Part shown: piece by piece, positions 60,297 through 64,000 of the stretch | Layout: every line of letters begins with the position of its first letter | Numbering within the stretch: position 1 is the first letter of the stretch | Assembly (NCBI GenBank): GCA_945879015.1 | Contig: CAMCUO010000002.1 | Coordinates: 1 to 64,000, forward strand | DNA: 64,000 nt | Source of the DNA: Chitinophaga pinensis | Lineage (GTDB): Bacteria > Bacteroidota > Bacteroidia > 2-12-FULL-35-15 | Direction of reading: 5' to 3' | The notes under the pieces: generated by a model | Told to the model about the DNA's origin: nothing | Database searches by the model: none | Seen by the model: only the letters and a program-made list of their open reading frames with translations | Translations under genes and position numbers: made by a program

Positions 60297-62918
60297 TTAT
60301 TGTTTGATAAAGCGCTTAGTAATAGAATCGCTTCCGTCTTGTAAATTTAATAGGTATAGGCCATTTTCTAATTCAGAAATACTAATGTTGTTTTCTCCTG
60401 ATTTCAAGTTCTCTAAATTCTTTACCAATCTTCCAGTTGCATCAAATATTTTAATGGAAATATTTTTTGATGTGGAGGTGAAGTTGATATTATTTGATGA
60501 TGGATTGGGGTAGATGGATAATAAATTTTCGTTTTGAGGAACATTATTTATTCCTACTGTGAACGCACAAGAAGGAAAGCTATCTATAGCAAACCAGTTT
60601 TGTATTCTCATTACATCTTCCTTGTTTTTTTGATATAGATTTGCAATTGTATATGTTGAAATTGTATCTCTTGTATAGACAATAGCATATTCAAATTCTG
60701 TTTTTGCTCCTGCATTTAAATTAAACGGACCGCAACCCATTAAAAATCTTCTATCAGCGGGAACGTTCATACTGCTTTCTTCTGACCAACCCAATGGATC
60801 TCCAGGAAATCCATCAAACATAAAATTATATGGGATCGTTCCACCATAACCAGTTCCACCATAAGTAACATGAGTTGAATCTCCCCAGATACTGTTCATA
60901 TAATTATAAAATTCATTTGCACCAGATGGGTTGCCAGTTGCAGAATTATCATTGTTATAATACATAAAATTAGTCATTAGGTTTTTTTCCCCTACTTCAT
61001 CTACACTACCATTGTTATTATTGTCAATGCTATCATTTGGTTCTGCAAGAGGACCATTTAAAATAACACTACTAATCATTGGCGGTTTTAATCCATAGGT
61101 CACCTGTCCAGTTGGCGCATTGTCATCAACAGCATCACCATTGAATACAGAACCATAATTTAATGAGGGAGTGCAGCCAACATAATCATCACTAGCAGAA
61201 CCCAAGTCTACATCTTGCCAGATTCCTAAAAAGGCATTGTGATAATTTTCTGAACTTCTATTAAAAATTTTATAATTGTAAAATGTAGTGTAATTCAATG
61301 CTTTCAAACTATCAGTAATTCCTGCGCAAACATATGCATATGCGGAGCCATGAATTTCTACTTTTAATGGTAGACCTCCTGTTTCACCATGAGGAAGATT
61401 GTCATTATAAATCCAAAAACACATTTGATCTCCTTTAATATCTGGATAATCTCCATCAGTTAAAGGGTTGTATAAACCATCACCATTTACATCAATAAAA
61501 GGCGCAAGTTTTCTAGAATAATTTCCTGTGCCAGTGGTTGGCCAAGTGATGATATCATCTGAAACAGTATAACTTCCGCTTCCTACTAATCCAACCGCAA
61601 ACATATATTTAAATTCATTAATATTTTCTCGGTCTACTTTCCATATTTTATCATAACTATAAGAAGTAATTGAATCTGTTGCTCCACTAATTGTATCTAG
61701 TGGTCCAGGCCAAAAATCATTTCCAGTTTGACGATAGGTCATTGCTCCTTGATGTAAAACGTTTGAGTTATCAAGTGCTCCAATCCAAAGTGAAGAAGCA
61801 AATATTGCATTTCGTCCAGAACCTTTTGGAACTTCATAGCTTGAATTTGTAAGTGTCCAAAGCAAGTCGCCTCTGTCTAATATTCCGGCTTTTACCATGT
61901 TAATGTCTAGGATATTATATCCAGATTGACTAATGGGGCTGAGTAAAGCAGATCCCGTGTAGCTCAAATAATTAAATGATGATAATGGTCCAGAGCCCAT
62001 TCTGTTAATGTACCAAACTAATCCACTGGAGCTATCATATACATTATAAGAACCTCCAATACTCAAATATTTATAAATTTGATTGCCTACGATTTCTATT
62101 AATCCCAAATAACCTATATACATTACTCCACCCATTGGCCCTTTTGATATTGAGTAAATACTGCCCGTGGCACCTATATTTAGATAGAGAGGAAAAAGAG
62201 TTGTTATTGGTGTAAGATTATTTCCAACAAGTTTATATGCTCCGTTTCCAAGCGTTCCAGTAATAGCAAACCATTTCTCATTGCTTGAATCTATATAAAT
62301 TGCATTAATATTAAATGTATTTACTAAATAAGGATTCGTAGAATTATAATTACTCCATGTGCTTCCCGATTTTTTGAAAAGTCCAGCTTTCGTTCCAACC
62401 CAAACATCTCCTCCTGATTCAACTGCAACACATTGAATTCGGTTAGTAGTTAATCCGGAAGTAGAAGTATTATAAATTGTCCATGTACTGCCATCAAATT
62501 TTGCTAATCCACTTCTGGTACCAATCCAAATGTCAGTATTGTCGACATACAAACATGAAACAGAATCATCAGGTAATCCTGAATTCATTACATCGTATGT
62601 TGTCCAGATACTTCCATCAAATTTTGCTAACCCTTTTATAGTTGCAACCCAAACATTATTAGAAATGTCAAATGCAATTCCATTAACTTGATTGGAAGGA
62701 ATATTTGAAGTTAAGGTGTCATAAACAGTCCATGTTGAACCATTAAATTTTGCCAATCCTGTTGTTCGGAATGCAACCCATTTATTTCCTAATCCATCAA
62801 CTTTTAGGTCATATCTGAATGAACCCGGGGGCATAGGGTAAGTTGTTACTCCTGTTTGACTTTTAATATTTGAAACTATCGTAACAAATAATATTAATAG
62901 AAAAATTATTTTTTTCAT
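60297..62918 (-). CDS. T9SS cargo protein with propeller repeats and type A sorting domain
   Basis: 873 residues. A signal peptide is near residues 1-20. Residues 30-200 contain beta-propeller repeats resembling two-component regulator propellers: WVATIKGLAKFDGSIWTTYD, IGTRSGLAKFDGSTWTIYN and VGTKAGLFKKSGSTWSNYN. The middle region is a large beta-rich domain that contains PADRRFLMGCGPFNLNAGAKTEFEYA. The C-terminal 75 residues are a type A sorting domain with YPNPSSNNINF near residue 804 and a basic end (KRFIKQ). A homologous protein is encoded next door (62930). Confidence 0.9.
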   Translation of the reverse strand: MKKIIFLLILFVTIVSNIKSQTGVTTYPMPPGSFRYDLKVDGLGNKWVAFRTTGLAKFNGSTWTVYDTLTSNIPSNQVNGIAFDISNNVWVATIKGLAKFDGSIWTTYDVMNSGLPDDSVSCLYVDNTDIWIGTRSGLAKFDGSTWTIYNTSTSGLTTNRIQCVAVESGGDVWVGTKAGLFKKSGSTWSNYNSTNPYLVNTFNINAIYIDSSNEKWFAITGTLGNGAYKLVGNNLTPITTLFPLYLNIGATGSIYSISKGPMGGVMYIGYLGLIEIVGNQIYKYLSIGGSYNVYDSSSGLVWYINRMGSGPLSSFNYLSYTGSALLSPISQSGYNILDINMVKAGILDRGDLLWTLTNSSYEVPKGSGRNAIFASSLWIGALDNSNVLHQGAMTYRQTGNDFWPGPLDTISGATDSITSYSYDKIWKVDRENINEFKYMFAVGLVGSGSYTVSDDIITWPTTGTGNYSRKLAPFIDVNGDGLYNPLTDGDYPDIKGDQMCFWIYNDNLPHGETGGLPLKVEIHGSAYAYVCAGITDSLKALNYTTFYNYKIFNRSSENYHNAFLGIWQDVDLGSASDDYVGCTPSLNYGSVFNGDAVDDNAPTGQVTYGLKPPMISSVILNGPLAEPNDSIDNNNNGSVDEVGEKNLMTNFMYYNNDNSATGNPSGANEFYNYMNSIWGDSTHVTYGGTGYGGTIPYNFMFDGFPGDPLGWSEESSMNVPADRRFLMGCGPFNLNAGAKTEFEYAIVYTRDTISTYTIANLYQKNKEDVMRIQNWFAIDSFPSCAFTVGINNVPQNENLLSIYPNPSSNNINFTSTSKNISIKIFDATGRLVKNLENLKSGENNISISELENGLYLLNLQDGSDSITKRFIKQ

Positions 62919-62929
62919 GACTAAAATAT

Positions 62930-64000
62930 TTATTGTTTAACAAATCTTTTTGTAACAGATGACTTTCCATCATTCACATTAATTAAATACAAACCATTTT
63001 CCAATTCAGAAATACTAATATTGTTTTCACCTGATTTTGCATTTGTGATATTTTTAACCAATCTTCCAGTTGCATCAAATAATTTTATAGAAATATTTTT
63101 TGATGTAGAAGTGAAATTGATGGTGATATTATTTGATGCAGGGTTTGGGTAAATAAATAAATCAGGCGAACTAATATTTGCAGAATTTTGAATACTTGCA
63201 AACAATGGTTGTCCACAAGGCGTAATATTATTATTGAAATAACTTTTAATACTATCTATTCTTGTTTTTAGAACGGCTACACCAGGTAAATTTCCAGGAT
63301 TTACATAATCTCTACCAAAAACATAAGCAAAATCTATTTCTGTTACAGAACCGGGTTGCATTGTGAATGATCCGTATGAACCAATTCCTCTTATGTCACT
63401 TGAAGTGGTTCCTAAAATACTTTGGTCCCAAGGCGATTGAGGTATACCACTTGTTCCAAATCCTAGTGGATCTGAATTCCATGGAAAAATATAATCAGAA
63501 TTGACACCTGTTAGATAACCATTTCCACCATAAGATAAAGGAACTCCGTCTTTCCAAATACCATTCATATAATTATAATATTCTGAAGGAACTGTTGGAT
63601 TACCATTTTGTGAGCTTGCAGTATTTACAAAACTTAAAGTCTTGTTCATTCCCAAACGTTCATTATCAACTATTCCATCACCATATCCCATTCCATTTGG
63701 AGTTGAATTGGCTGGTTCATCTAATCCTGTCGGATCAGAAAGTGGTCCTCGTAAAAAAACTACTCCCTCTGCTGGAGCATTTACTCCATAACTTCCTGTT
63801 CCTAATGTGTCTCCTTTATAAAAATAATATGCTCCTCTTGTTACATCTGTACCAAAGTAATCTCCAGCACCTAAATCAATATCGATCCAATTTGAAATTG
63901 TTACAGAATTAATTGCAATTGAACTTTTATTTATGATATCGTAATGAACAAAAATGGTGTTGTACATTGCAGAATCATAACAATAAAAAGAATAGGCTTG
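62930..64000 (-). CDS. T9SS cargo protein, 5' end beyond the window
   Basis: The frame is open to the window edge, so the start lies outside; at least 356 residues are seen. An ATG at 63967 is internal: the codons before it (YCYDSA) continue the same frame. The body is homologous to the central part of the protein at 60297 (GDYFGTD and YNYMNGIW-like motifs and the PGSVTEIDFAYVFGRD segment). The C-terminal sorting domain (YPNPASNNITINF near the end, KRFVKQ) is almost the same as in the neighbour, which suggests a tandem duplication or gene conversion. Confidence 0.85.
   Translation of the reverse strand, partial: QAYSFYCYDSAMYNTIFVHYDIINKSSIAINSVTISNWIDIDLGAGDYFGTDVTRGAYYFYKGDTLGTGSYGVNAPAEGVVFLRGPLSDPTGLDEPANSTPNGMGYGDGIVDNERLGMNKTLSFVNTASSQNGNPTVPSEYYNYMNGIWKDGVPLSYGGNGYLTGVNSDYIFPWNSDPLGFGTSGIPQSPWDQSILGTTSSDIRGIGSYGSFTMQPGSVTEIDFAYVFGRDYVNPGNLPGVAVLKTRIDSIKSYFNNNITPCGQPLFASIQNSANISSPDLFIYPNPASNNITINFTSTSKNISIKLFDATGRLVKNITNAKSGENNISISELENGLYLINVNDGKSSVTKRFVKQ

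Noticed and set aside
1..64000. CRISPR arrays, tRNA and rRNA genes
   Set aside because: No direct-repeat array with regular spacers, no tRNA-like T-arm sequences and no rRNA stretches were noticed on either strand. A tRNA or covariance-model search could still reveal a missed gene.

Overview
The window is a chromosomal segment of a Bacteroidota bacterium. The evidence is the AT-rich base composition, several type IX secretion (T9SS) cargo proteins with C-terminal sorting domains, a PorP/SprF protein, a fused MurF-alanine racemase, a three-subunit SdhCAB of the Bacteroidota type, many start sites without a Shine-Dalgarno sequence, and repeated TAnnTTTG promoter elements. The species cannot be told from the sequence. 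I see no rRNA, tRNA, CRISPR array, prophage or classical insertion sequence.

Layout. Bases 1-2781 hold ftsX, a DUF3098 gene, uppP and truB. Bases 2752-8048, on the minus strand, hold a beta-barrel gene and a five-gene operon of exported proteins of unknown function, including a DUF6175 protein. Bases 8459-13874 hold housekeeping genes: queA, ispD, an amidohydrolase, rlmN and a polyprenyl diphosphate synthase. Bases 13967-16860 encode small envelope proteins, including a broken and an intact copy of a CxxCH lipoprotein, a YceI protein and a DUF5777 barrel. Bases 16968-20998 hold a DUF4271 gene, a hemD-like gene, rnpA, yidD and an S41 protease. Bases 21076-24441 hold surface polysaccharide genes (an O-antigen ligase-like protein and two glycosyltransferases). 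Then come meaB, a T9SS cargo gene, murF-alr, tdk, a conserved unknown gene, an M28 peptidase, a DUF559 endonuclease unit, rsmI, corA, a MORN-like repeat gene, a repeat-rich spacer, recJ, a toxin-antitoxin pair, dnaG and a lytic transglycosylase. Bases 43374-47811 hold a glutaryl-CoA dehydrogenase-like gene and a sulfur-handling cluster (TauE/SafE permease, persulfide dioxygenase-rhodanese fusion, two more rhodaneses). Bases 47925-53401 hold a lipoprotein and the sdhCAB operon, which is interrupted by two four-helix-bundle (S23) genes. The right end carries a giant adhesin-like T9SS protein with its PorP/SprF partner, a proline aminopeptidase, an alpha/beta hydrolase and two related T9SS proteins, the last cut by the window edge.

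The most distinctive property is the density of short dispersed repeats: CCCCCT/AGGGGG palindromes, CCTGCC/GGCAGG palindromes, TCATGAT and CGCAGATTT inverted pairs, AATTTGAAAA elements at stop codons, and 7-base tandem repeats inside a coding region. One palindrome family brackets the DUF559 nuclease gene as an inverted pair and encodes the C-terminus of its protein. That looks like a candidate repeat-plus-nuclease mobile unit. Two S23 genes inside the sdh operon are likewise bracketed by short repeats. A second unusual point is dnaG: its conserved N-terminus can be read only if translation starts at a non-standard ATT codon.
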